Below, in pieces: positions 18,336 to 26,057 of a stretch of DNA of 64,000 nt; position 1 is the first letter of the stretch; each line of letters begins with the position of its first letter. The notes beneath the pieces were generated by a model, which did no database searches, was not told the DNA's origin, and saw nothing but the letters and a program-made list of their open reading frames with translations. Source of the stretch: Rhodobacterales bacterium HKCCE3408. GTDB lineage: Bacteria > Pseudomonadota > Alphaproteobacteria > Rhodobacterales > Rhodobacteraceae. The position numbers and the translations under genes were made by a program. The stretch is from NCBI GenBank assembly GCA_015689705.1, contig WVSN01000015.1:1-64000 (forward strand), in the 5' to 3' direction.

Positions 18336-18356
18336 GGGGGGCCGGTATGGCCCCCC
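18336..18356. other. Intercistronic stem-loop between binding-protein and permease genes
   Basis: GGGGGGCC (18336-18343) and GGCCCCCC (18349-18356) form a perfect 8-bp stem with a five-base loop. There is no T-run. Stem-loops after the binding-protein gene commonly stabilise the upstream mRNA or reduce read-through so that binding protein exceeds permease; that role is inferred here. Confidence 0.7.
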
Positions 18357-18370
18357 TGTGCGTTCGGGGA

Positions 18371-19606
18371 TCAGTTCAGGAAACCGGCTTCGCGGGCAGC
18401 GGTTTCGTAGGCTGCGGCCACGTCGGCCAGAGCCTGTTCGGCGCTTTCGTTGCCCTGTAGGAATTCCGACAGGTTGTCGCCGAGCGCGGTGTGCAGGAGA
18501 CCCATGTAGGGCACCATCGGGTACGGCCGCGCACCGCCCTGCAGGTTGGCGATCACGCCTTCCGCTGCCGGGGTCGGCTCGTAGCCTTCGATCAGCCAGA
18601 CGGCATCAGTCGGATGCTCGGCCATCATCTCGGGCGACACGCCGTTCATCATCGCGCGGAACGACGCCACGGCGTCCTCGTCGGAGATGTTCGCGGCGAT
18701 GGTGAAGCCGTCCCACCAGAGGGCAGCGCCGGGCACGTCGCTTCCGCCGATGGCCGGTGCTGCGGCGACGCCGGTTGCGGCGGCGACATCCGGCGCGGGG
18801 CCGTTCTGGTCGATATAGGCACCGGCGCGCGATCCCCAGGTGATCACCATGGCGACGTCACCGGCCTCGTAGATCGGCAGGACCGAGTTCGAGTCGTAGG
18901 TCACCCATTCGGGGTCCATGTACTCGACCATCTGGGCCATCGTTTCGAGGGTCTGCATGCCCTGCTCGTTCTGGATGGCGAGCTGTGCGCTGCCGGGCTC
19001 GAAGAAGTCGGCGCCGGTCGACAGGTAGGTGTTCACGAACTCTGCGGCGATGTTCCAGCCAGGCATGTAGTTCGAGGCGATCGGGTACTCCATCACGCCG
19101 TTGGCGCGCAGCGTTTCGGCCGCCGCGAACAGTTCCGGATAGGTCGTCGGAACCTCGATCCCGTTCTCCTCGAGAATGTCGGCCCGATAGACGAGGTGCT
19201 GCGCGTTGGCCATGAAGGCGATCGCCATGACCTCACCGTCCACGCGGATCAGCTGGCTGTCCTGAAGCTGGCCGCCATACTCGGCGATGTAGTCGTCCAG
19301 CGGACGGATCAGGTTGTCATTCAGAAGCGGCACGACCGAGTTGGTGGCGATGACCGCGACGGTGTAGGTCGCCGGGTCGATCGTCAGCGCCGGGACCTGG
19401 ATGGTCTTGTGCTCTTCCGTGGCGTTGGCCGTCACCTCGACGGTGTCGCTGGCGCACTGAGAGGCGTAGTCGGCCACGTCGTGCAGGGCCGCGAAATCGT
19501 TCGACAGGATCCGAACGGACCCGCTCTCGATCCCGCAATCGGCCGAGGCAGCGCCCGCCGAAACGATCACCGCCGCGGCGGCCGTTGTCATGGTGGTCAA
19601 TTTCAT
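18371..19606 (-). CDS. ABC transporter periplasmic solute-binding protein (CUT1 type), 411 aa
   Basis: The N-terminus (MKLTTMTTAAAAVIVSAGA...ASA then DCG) is a clear Sec signal peptide. The mature protein has the extracellular solute-binding protein family 1 layout (two lobes, hinge motifs such as YPELFAAAETLRANGVMEYP and VAMVITWG). It captures the locus substrate in the periplasm and is the first gene of the leftward operon, behind operator 2. The mature N-terminus begins with Cys after Asp, but a lipobox is not present. The ligand, by family, is a sugar, polyol or related neutral or anionic solute; nothing in the sequence fixes it. Confidence 0.93.
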   Translation of the reverse strand: MKLTTMTTAAAAVIVSAGAASADCGIESGSVRILSNDFAALHDVADYASQCASDTVEVTANATEEHKTIQVPALTIDPATYTVAVIATNSVVPLLNDNLIRPLDDYIAEYGGQLQDSQLIRVDGEVMAIAFMANAQHLVYRADILEENGIEVPTTYPELFAAAETLRANGVMEYPIASNYMPGWNIAAEFVNTYLSTGADFFEPGSAQLAIQNEQGMQTLETMAQMVEYMDPEWVTYDSNSVLPIYEAGDVAMVITWGSRAGAYIDQNGPAPDVAAATGVAAAPAIGGSDVPGAALWWDGFTIAANISDEDAVASFRAMMNGVSPEMMAEHPTDAVWLIEGYEPTPAAEGVIANLQGGARPYPMVPYMGLLHTALGDNLSEFLQGNESAEQALADVAAAYETAAREAGFLN

Positions 19607-19720
19607 TCCGGAAACCTCCGCTGAGTTGAACGCCCCTGTCCCCGTCCCTCGAGGCGGCCGCGTCCTTAGTCGTTCGGGGCCGGCTGAAACGCCGACGATC
19701 CGAGGCCGACCTTACGGAAA

Positions 19721-19738
19721 ATTGAATACGCTTGCAAT
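19721..19738. promoter_or_regulatory. LacI-type operator 2 (divergent promoter region)
   Basis: ATTGAATACGCTTGCAAT is a CG-centred near-palindrome that matches operators 1 and 3 at 13 common positions. It lies 115 bp upstream of the binding-protein start on the minus strand and 43 bp upstream of the NTF2-like start on the plus strand, so one site could control both directions. ACGGAAAA at 19714-19721 is the reverse complement of the octamer seen beside the other sites. Confidence 0.78.
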
Positions 19739-19761
19739 CTTTTTGTCGTGGGAGCATGAAT

Positions 19762-19776
19762 GCCTCCGACGGAGGC
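19762..19776 (+). promoter_or_regulatory. Hairpin covering the ribosome binding site of the NTF2-like gene
   Basis: GCCTCC (19762-19767), loop GAC, and GGAGGC (19771-19776) form a perfect 6-bp hairpin. Its right arm contains the GGAGG ribosome site five bases before the ATG at 19781. Folding would hide that site. An upstream in-frame ATG at 19760 has its own GGAG sequence, so the choice of start may depend on this structure. Confidence 0.6.
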
Positions 19777-19780
19777 CCCA

Positions 19781-20848
19781 ATGACAGCCAGACACCTCGA
19801 CCAGAAGACCCGGCTCTATCACGGTCTCGCCGCCCTTTGTGACGGAGACGCCAGCGATTTCGCCAGCCGCGCCGAGGCGCTCTACGCGCCCGAGGTCGAG
19901 GTTCGCGCGGCCCACCCTATCAATACAGGCAAGGGCATCGGCTTTCTCGAGGGCGCGCTCTACGGCCCCCTTCTCGCCGCCTTCCCCGACCTCGAGCGCC
20001 GCGACCTGATCGTCATCGGCGGCGAGTATCAGGGCCGCGACTACGTGGCGATGATGGGCCACTACTGCGGGACCTTCACGCATGACTGGCTCGGCATCCC
20101 GCGGACCGGCCAGGCCACCTACATCCGCTACGGCGAGGTGCACGAACTGCGCGACGGGCGAATCGTTCAGACCAACTGCCTGTGGGACGTGCTGGACGTC
20201 ATCCGGCAGGCCGGGATCTGGCCAATCGCTCCAAGCCTCGGAGCAGAGGGCATGTGGCCGGGGCCCCGGACACAGGACGGACTCGTGCTGACCCCCCAGG
20301 ATCCTCAGCAATCCCGGGCCAGTATCGAGCAGACGCTGGCGATGCACGCCACGCTCGGCGCCTACAACGACCAGGCACAGGCCGGCCGAGAGGGTCTGCT
20401 GACCATGCCGCAGAAAGAGCACTGGCACCCGAAAATGATGTGGTACGGGCCGTCCAGCATCGGCACGGCGCGGGGCCTCGCCGGCTTCGTGGACCTGCAC
20501 CAGCTGCCTTTCCGCACCGCCTTTCCCGGCCGCAAAGGCGGCGGGCAGTGGGACGAGATCGCGGACCTGAAGGCGCGTCACGGCGGGGGTCACTACATAC
20601 GGGTCGGCGACGGGGCCTACTCCGTCACCGGCGGCTGGCCGAGCGTCTTCGCGATGCATACCGGCCCCGGCTTCCTCGGGCTTGGGCCCACCAACCGGCC
20701 GGTCACCATGCGGGTCATGGACTTCTATCACCATCACGAGGGGCTGATCCGCGAGAACTGGGTGCCGCTCGATATCCTCGACCTGCTCCTGCAGATGGGC
20801 GTCGACGTGCTCGGCCGGATGCAGCAGATCATTGGCCGCGCCACCTGA
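19781..20848 (+). CDS. Tandem NTF2/SnoaL-like domain protein (paralogue 3), 355 aa
   Basis: Two NTF2-like domains can be seen, about 1-150 (ALYAPEVEVRAAHPINTGKG, then YIRYGEVHELRDGRIVQTN) and about 190-340 (HWHPKMMWYGPSSIGTARGL, then MRVMDFYHHHEGLIRENWVP). The second domain resembles the single-domain protein at 14776-15276. There is no signal peptide. The start at 19781 has a perfect GGAGG site, but ATG 19760 would add seven residues. The gene is transcribed away from the transporter operon, with operator 2 upstream and operator 3 just after its stop codon. Function is unknown. Confidence 0.82.
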   Translation: MTARHLDQKTRLYHGLAALCDGDASDFASRAEALYAPEVEVRAAHPINTGKGIGFLEGALYGPLLAAFPDLERRDLIVIGGEYQGRDYVAMMGHYCGTFTHDWLGIPRTGQATYIRYGEVHELRDGRIVQTNCLWDVLDVIRQAGIWPIAPSLGAEGMWPGPRTQDGLVLTPQDPQQSRASIEQTLAMHATLGAYNDQAQAGREGLLTMPQKEHWHPKMMWYGPSSIGTARGLAGFVDLHQLPFRTAFPGRKGGGQWDEIADLKARHGGGHYIRVGDGAYSVTGGWPSVFAMHTGPGFLGLGPTNRPVTMRVMDFYHHHEGLIRENWVPLDILDLLLQMGVDVLGRMQQIIGRAT

Positions 20849-20857
20849 GTCGCGGAT

Positions 20858-20875
20858 ATTGCAAACGTATGCGTT
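20858..20875. promoter_or_regulatory. LacI-type operator 3
   Basis: ATTGCAAACGTATGCGTT, again CG-centred, lies 9 bp after the stop of the upstream NTF2-like gene and 47 bp before the next start. It is followed by TTTTCCGT (20874-20881). Because it lies between two same-strand genes, it suggests that the 20923 gene has its own LacI-controlled promoter. Confidence 0.72.
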
Positions 20876-20922
20876 TTCCGTCAGGATGCGCGAATTCAAA
20901 CTCCAACCATCGGAACAGGGTC

Positions 20923-22074
20923 ATGGCGACGAAGGAACAGGGAACCAACGGCAGCGGCAACGGCGGAAAGCCCGCGGGACAGGTGCTGCAGGCCGAACGG
21001 CGGGACTTCGTGGATCTTGTTCCTGAGAACCGCGAGCGGGTGCAGCCGATGCGCGGTTTCGACCCGATCTATACCGACATCGTCGATTACATCATCCGGT
21101 GCACACACCGGATCTGGGACGAGCGGGACGTCGGCCTGATCTACAGCCACTACACCCATGACTGCGTGGTCTACAGCGCGCTCGGCACCACCTACACGCG
21201 CGAGGAGGTCGTCCAGAACACCATCCAGCGGATGTTCATGCTGCCCGAGCGGCGCGGAATGGCGACGCAGGTGATCTGGAACGGCAACGAGGACGATGGC
21301 TTCTATACGTCCCACCTCGTCACCGGCACCGGCCGTCACACGCAGCCGGGCATCTACGGCAGACCCACCGGCCGCACCTTCGTCGCGCGGACCATCGCCG
21401 ACTGCATGGTCTACGAGAACAAGATCTACCGCGAATGGCTGGTCGTCGACACGATGGCGCAGGTCAAGCAGATCGGTCTCGACCCGCAGGCCTTCGCCGA
21501 GAACCTCGCCCGGAGCTACTTCGAGAAGGGCCTGCTCGCCGTCGATATGGGAGAGAACCGGCGACTGATCGGGCAGTATCCGCCCGAGTCCGAACCCGAC
21601 CTGGAGATCGCGAACACCGATCTCGAGAGGCAGGTGCTCCAGTGGCTCCACGAGATTCACAACCGCCGGATGTTCGGCAAGATCCGCGACGTCTATGCTC
21701 CGACGGTCCAGTATCACGGCCCGCTGATGAAGGAGTTGTACGGCCACGGCGCGGTGACCCATCAGACGGTCGGCCTCTGGGCCTCGATCCCCGACGGGTT
21801 CTTCATGCCGCAGCACATCTGCTCGGTCCCCTGCGAGGAGGGCGGCACCAAGGTCGCGATCCGGTGGGTGATCGAAGGCCATCATCTCGGATGGGGCGTT
21901 CTGGAGGAACTCGGCGCCCCGACCGGCAAGCGGGTCCAGGTCATGGGCATGACTCACCTGCACATCCGCGACGGCCGGATCGTCGACGACTGGACGAACT
22001 ACGACGAGATGTCGATCCTGATGCAGGTGAAGCTCGCGCAGATGGCCGACAGACCCGTCATTACCGACGACTGA
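20923..22074 (+). CDS. Tandem NTF2/SnoaL-like domain protein (paralogue 4), 383 aa
   Basis: After a low-complexity N-terminus rich in Gly, Asn and Ser (first about 20 residues), two NTF2-like domains follow. They align with paralogues 1 and 2: RGFDPIYTDIVDYII with THRIWDER, YGRPTGRTFVARTIADC, EWLVVD, and the C-terminal VAIRWVIEGHHLGWGVLEE and GAPTGKRVQVMGMTHLHI. The ATG at 20923 is preferred because the upstream in-frame ATG lies inside the operator. It is the outermost gene of the LacI-controlled locus on this side. Ligand and reaction are unknown. Confidence 0.82.
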   Translation: MATKEQGTNGSGNGGKPAGQVLQAERRDFVDLVPENRERVQPMRGFDPIYTDIVDYIIRCTHRIWDERDVGLIYSHYTHDCVVYSALGTTYTREEVVQNTIQRMFMLPERRGMATQVIWNGNEDDGFYTSHLVTGTGRHTQPGIYGRPTGRTFVARTIADCMVYENKIYREWLVVDTMAQVKQIGLDPQAFAENLARSYFEKGLLAVDMGENRRLIGQYPPESEPDLEIANTDLERQVLQWLHEIHNRRMFGKIRDVYAPTVQYHGPLMKELYGHGAVTHQTVGLWASIPDGFFMPQHICSVPCEEGGTKVAIRWVIEGHHLGWGVLEELGAPTGKRVQVMGMTHLHIRDGRIVDDWTNYDEMSILMQVKLAQMADRPVITDD

Positions 22075-22177
22075 CGCAACATCAGTCAGCCTTGTTGAGA
22101 CACGGGCAGCATCTGCCGGCAGACCCCGTTCGCCGGCAGAGTAATTGTCTGGCACAATCCGAGAGCAGAGCTACCCC

Positions 22178-22200
22178 GCGCCGACCGGTGAGGTCGGCGC
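22178..22200. terminator. Hairpin between convergent genes (terminator-like)
   Basis: GCGCCGACC (22178-22186) and GGTCGGCGC (22192-22200) make a perfect 9-bp stem with a five-base loop. It lies between the end of the rightward NTF2-like gene and the end of the leftward PPOX gene, where a terminator is expected. There is no T-run on either side, so strength is doubtful. Confidence 0.5.
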
Positions 22201-22212
22201 AAGCCTGACAAT

Positions 22213-22827
22213 CTACGTATCTTTGTCCGAAGCCTGCGGGTTGCGCTTGAGGTGTTCCGGCAGATCGTCCGGAAACTCGTCCGCCCATGGCGGATAGCCC
22301 ACTTCGTCCTCTGGCGCCTTGGGCGTGTACTGGGACAGTTCCACGAATGCCATCTTGTGGACGTTCCGGGGGCAGTTCGGGTGGATGTCGTCGACGGACA
22401 CGCGAACCGCAAGTTGCGCCGCCACGACCCCGTCGAGCGCTGGATGGGAGTCCAGGACCTCGGCGGTTCCGTTCACGCGCTTGCGCCTCTGATTTTCGAA
22501 ATCGACGAACAGGAGCCCGACCTTGCCGGTCGCGGAAATGTTGCCCGCCGACAGATACATGCCGTTTCCGTCGTAGAGCGGGAAAACAAGTTCCGACGGG
22601 CCTGTTATCTTCACGAAGCCCTCAGGGCCGCCCTTGTAGGAGCACTGCGGTTGCCCGACCGCGTCGACGGTCGAAAGAAAGAAGAAGCGCGCGTTGCCGA
22701 TCATCGTGCGATCGTCTTCGTTGAATTCGGGGTGGAAAATGTTCCGGTCGAGCGTGTCCGCAAAGCGCCGCGTACCGAAACGGTCCTGATAGGTCCTGCT
22801 GTCCGAACTGAAACGCTCTGGCATCAT
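22213..22827 (-). CDS. Pyridoxamine 5'-phosphate oxidase-fold (FMN-binding) protein, 204 aa
   Basis: The split-barrel flavin fold is shown by the strands around ARFFFLSTVDAVGQPQCSYK, FPLYDGNGMYLSAGNISAT, KVGLLFVDFENQRRKRVNGT and a C-terminal CPRNVHKMAFVE. This layout is that of the PPOX family proteins that bind FMN, F420 or haem; true PdxH specificity residues are not evident. Two adjacent Met codons at the start leave a three-base uncertainty. It does not belong visibly to the LacI-controlled locus and faces it tail to tail. Confidence 0.82.
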   Translation of the reverse strand: MMPERFSSDSRTYQDRFGTRRFADTLDRNIFHPEFNEDDRTMIGNARFFFLSTVDAVGQPQCSYKGGPEGFVKITGPSELVFPLYDGNGMYLSAGNISATGKVGLLFVDFENQRRKRVNGTAEVLDSHPALDGVVAAQLAVRVSVDDIHPNCPRNVHKMAFVELSQYTPKAPEDEVGYPPWADEFPDDLPEHLKRNPQASDKDT

Positions 22828-23418
22828 GCCCTCATGCTCTTTCAGAAATAAGCCTTCCGTCGAATAACCGTCACGCTCCGCTAGCTTTCGGATAATACTC
22901 GCACCTAGGACGCTAGTCCCGTCACAATCTGCAAATCAATTGGCGCTGGTTTGATCGCGCGCCTCGGATCAGGTCGTGCGAGTGCCTCCGGGATTCATGA
23001 GAGTCGTCAACGGTAGGATGCGAAAGGTGATGCGGGGTTCGGCCATCGCGATCCATTGCAGCATCTCCAGCAAGCGCATGGGGATCTTATGGGAACGGCT
23101 GACACCGTATTCACGCATCTGTGGCCCGCAGGGATGTTTCGGGCGGAGCATTCAGACCTCGAAATCGACGTTCCCGATATCGTCGAGCAGCCAGATGCAC
23201 CTGAAGCTCCTCGAATGAACGACGCCCGGAACGGCAACGTGAAAGAGGCGCGGGCCCGTCGCAGGCGCTTCGGTCGGGAACCTCGTCTGTCCGTCCTGAA
23301 AACAAGTTTGATTTGACAGCTCAGCCCGGAGAGATGAACGCTCCCTGGTTGAAACGGCAGCGGTCGATCGGGCAGTGGCGCGCGGTCCGGGCTGCTGATT
23401 GCCAAGTGGTCTTGCGGC
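22828..23418. other. 591-bp region without an intact gene
   Basis: It lies between the PPOX gene and the serine hydrolase. Only short frames are open here. The minus strand holds a possible N-terminal fragment of a glutathione S-transferase (23152-23247) ended by a stop codon, followed by a 60-codon frame without recognised similarity. Composition looks like decayed coding DNA. Confidence 0.45.
23152..23247 (-). pseudogene. Possible glutathione S-transferase N-terminal remnant
   Basis: The frame reads HSRSFRCIWLLDDIGNVDFE and then a TGA stop. The W-L-L-(D/E)-(D/E)-(I/L)-G pattern after a Ser/Arg turn, followed by V-D-F-E, is the usual first helix and second strand of GST-type thioredoxin folds. 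No start codon precedes it at the right place (a CTG/CTC-like codon stands there) and the downstream sequence does not continue the domain in any frame I could follow. The call is tentative. Confidence 0.3.
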
Positions 23419-24504
23419 ATGATTGCAAAACGGCTGCTTACGGTCGCACTCGTCACACTCGCGGCGACGTTTCCAGGTTACGCGGATCCCCTGCCCGCCG
23501 ACCGGCTTCAGGCAGCCGTCGATGAAACCGTCGCGGCCGGTGTTCCCGGGGCCGTGCTTTTCGTGGAAACCGCTGACGGGGAGACCTGGGCGGGGGCGTC
23601 TGGCGTCGCGGCTTTGGACGGCGACAGCACTTCACCGGGCGATCACTTCAGGCTCTTCAGCATCACCAAGACCATCGTGGCGGCGACGGCCTTCACGCTG
23701 ATCGACGAGGGAACAATTGGCCTCGACGACCCGATCGGCGAATGGCTGGACACGGACCTGATCGGCCCCCTGCCGAACAGCGCCGACATTGCCGTGCGCG
23801 ACCTGATCGCGCAGACCAGCGGCATCCGCGACTACCAGGACGACCGGTTCATCGGCATGATCCGGGAGAATTTCGAGCGGGTGTGGACGCCGGAAGAGCT
23901 GGTGGCACATGCCGCCGACGGCGAAGCGGTCGCGCCTCCGGGCAGCCCGGTTTCCTACTATTCCAACACGAATTACGCGCTGCTCGGTCTCATCATCGAG
24001 CGCGCTTCGGGCATGCCGCTTTCCGATGCGATCCGGGCCCGTGTGCTTGCGCCCCTCGGAGCGACGGAAACCTATGCGTGGAGTGACCCCGACCGGCCTG
24101 AGCCAGTGAACGGGTATTTCGACGATGGCGGACAATTGCTGGACGTCTCGACGATCGACCTGTCGGTCTTCTGGGCAAGCGGCGATCTGATTTCGACCGC
24201 GGCCGACACGGCGAGGCTTCTGCGGGGCATTCTCGCCGGCGATCTGCTCTCGGAGGAGAGCCGCGCCCTGATGACCGGAGACTTTCGACCGCTGGCCGGC
24301 CGCCCGGTCGAGTATGGCTACGGGACGTTCCGCATCCCCCAGTTGGACCCTGCGCCCATCGGACATTCCGGCGAAGGCCCTGGGGGCGGCACCGTCGCGG
24401 TCTGGTGGCCGGACGACGGAACGGTGGTTGTCGTGCTGACCAACCTCGACAACGGCGCGCATGTCGACACGCAGTTCCGGGTCGCGGACGTGCTTGGCCG
24501 GTAA
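23419..24504 (+). CDS. Secreted serine hydrolase, class C beta-lactamase / DD-peptidase fold, 361 aa
   Basis: A Sec signal peptide (MIAKRLLTVALVTLAATFPG) precedes a beta-lactamase-related domain. Visible catalytic marks are SITK with Ser81 and Lys84, the YSN motif in PVSYYSNTNYALLG, and HSGEGPGGG as the third motif. This family includes DD-peptidases, esterases and AmpC enzymes; no typing as an antibiotic resistance enzyme can be made. It acts in the periplasm. Neighbouring genes give no pathway context. The length is normal. Confidence 0.88.
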   Translation: MIAKRLLTVALVTLAATFPGYADPLPADRLQAAVDETVAAGVPGAVLFVETADGETWAGASGVAALDGDSTSPGDHFRLFSITKTIVAATAFTLIDEGTIGLDDPIGEWLDTDLIGPLPNSADIAVRDLIAQTSGIRDYQDDRFIGMIRENFERVWTPEELVAHAADGEAVAPPGSPVSYYSNTNYALLGLIIERASGMPLSDAIRARVLAPLGATETYAWSDPDRPEPVNGYFDDGGQLLDVSTIDLSVFWASGDLISTAADTARLLRGILAGDLLSEESRALMTGDFRPLAGRPVEYGYGTFRIPQLDPAPIGHSGEGPGGGTVAVWWPDDGTVVVVLTNLDNGAHVDTQFRVADVLGR

Positions 24505-24555
24505 ACCGATCTGGCCGCCCGGGCGGTCGCCAGCCGCGACCCAGAAATTCGCGAA

Positions 24556-25323
24556 TTACCAGCCGGTGATCTGGCTTGAGTTGGCCGGCTCGACGATGCC
24601 GCTCGAGACCATCACGACATAAGTCATCAGGCCGATGGCCAACATGCAGAGGACCGCTACCCCTAAACCGGAGCGCTGAGAGGTGGAGGTTGGCCGGCTG
24701 CCTGATCGCACGCTGCGGTCCGAACCGGTCTCGCGACTTGTCTGCCGGCTTCGAATGCTGGTTGCGGGACGGGCCGGCCCGCTATCCGCGACGGCCTGCT
24801 CGCGTTCTTTCCTGACCGATACCGGCTCGTGATGCCGGGGCGCGGCCGGCGGCGGCGTGTCCTCCTGCGATGCCGGTACGCTGACGGCCGCGCGAGGCGG
24901 CGAGATCGAACGGATGTTCGGATCGGTTCCGGCCGTGCTGGCGGCCAGGAACTTCCTGGCATCGCCCATCATCGGGCTGTACTCGGACGGCAGTTTGCGC
25001 GCGGCGGCGAGCATGTATTTCGCCGCACCGATCTTCATGTTCTTTGCCTCTTCGGGGTCTTCACACAGACCCAGAAGAATCGACATCACATAAAGGGTGA
25101 ATTCCGTCTTCGAGAAATCCGGCCGTTCCAGGGCCATCCGGTCGAAGGCATCGGCCATGAGCGCGATCATGGGCTCGGACGGTCCGTACAACAGATCGTC
25201 GCTGACGAGATCGGAAAGAGCTTCCAGGGCCTCACCGAAATACAGGAGTCGAATAAGACCATTGTCGGAAAGGACGCCGCTGTCCGCGGGCAATCCCGGA
25301 AGCGCGCTTGTTGCGCCGTCCAT
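24556..25323 (-). CDS. Tail-anchored hypothetical membrane protein, 255 aa
   Basis: The first about 140 residues are a helical globular domain (LYFGEALEALSDLVSDDLLY; KIGAAKYMLAAARKLPSEYS). A Ser/Arg/Pro-rich linker of about 80 residues follows, and then one C-terminal membrane segment (LGVAVLCMLAIGLMTYVVMV) with a short tail. This suggests a cytoplasmic domain anchored to the inner membrane. I chose the ATG at 25323 because of the AAGGAG site eight bases upstream; the frame stays open to 25395. No family was recognised. Confidence 0.65.
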   Translation of the reverse strand: MDGATSALPGLPADSGVLSDNGLIRLLYFGEALEALSDLVSDDLLYGPSEPMIALMADAFDRMALERPDFSKTEFTLYVMSILLGLCEDPEEAKNMKIGAAKYMLAAARKLPSEYSPMMGDARKFLAASTAGTDPNIRSISPPRAAVSVPASQEDTPPPAAPRHHEPVSVRKEREQAVADSGPARPATSIRSRQTSRETGSDRSVRSGSRPTSTSQRSGLGVAVLCMLAIGLMTYVVMVSSGIVEPANSSQITGW

Positions 25324-25610
25324 CACGCTGTCTCCTTCCCCGACCCTCTCAGTTTTCCCGTGAACTGAGCGGTTGTTCCGATCGATCTCCAACACGGCAG
25401 AGCGACACCCCTATATCTTGGACTAAAATGATTGCGCGTAGCAACATCTGCTGCGCCACTGACTGGTGGATAAGTCGAGAAAATTGCCCGCGCGCAGGTG
25501 CATGGCCTTGGCCCGCGCGTTAGTCAGAAAAGCCGGTGCGGGCGACCAGAATGCGCCATGTCGAATGGATGAGTTCGGCGCGTCGCAGGGGTAGATGTCG
25601 TCAGGCCGGA

Positions 25611-26057
25611 TCAGTTGCCGCGACCGCCGCCGCCGTTCCCGCCGCCGCCACCGCCGCCGCCGTTTCCACCGCCGCCATTGCCGCCGCCGCCGTTGCCACC
25701 AGCGTTGCCGTTGGCGCTTCCATTCGCGCTACCGGCGGTGTTCCGGTTGCTGCTGCCCGCGCCGTTTCCACGGCCCTGGTTCGAGGCGACGACACCGCTG
25801 ACCAGGTCACGAAGGATTTCGCCGGTCGTGGCACTGACGACGACTTCCCTCTGCTCATTTCCGCGTATCGCCAGGATCTGCAGGCGTCCCAGGAGTGTCC
25901 GGTGCACCTCGACCACGTGAAATCCCTCGTCGGCCAGACGGGCGGCGACGATCTGGAAGTGGTCCGCGCCGGTGCTCTGGGCGGAGGCGGCCGATGCACC
26001 ACCGATGATGGTGAGCGCCGCGAGAACTGCAGATAGCAGGCGATGGTTACGGGTCAT
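25611..26057 (-). CDS. Secreted PepSY-like protein with glycine/asparagine-rich tail, 148 aa
   Basis: A signal peptide (LLSAVLAALTIIGGASAASA) is followed by a domain of about 60 residues (residues 30-90) reading VEVHRTLLGRLQILAIRG, REVVVSATTGEILRDL, which has the pattern of PepSY-type domains (a strand-turn with TGEIL). The last about 50 residues are almost only Gly and Asn with some Ser. The tail resembles flexible Gly-rich tails of envelope proteins. The opposite-strand frames here are shadows of the repetitive tail. Function is unknown. Confidence 0.72.
   Translation of the reverse strand: MTRNHRLLSAVLAALTIIGGASAASAQSTGADHFQIVAARLADEGFHVVEVHRTLLGRLQILAIRGNEQREVVVSATTGEILRDLVSGVVASNQGRGNGAGSSNRNTAGSANGSANGNAGGNGGGGNGGGGNGGGGGGGGNGGGGRGN

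Noticed and set aside
24515-24526. CCGCCCGGGCGG palindrome between convergent genes
   Set aside because: A 12-bp palindrome without loop or T-run is common in GC-rich DNA; not enough for a terminator or operator.
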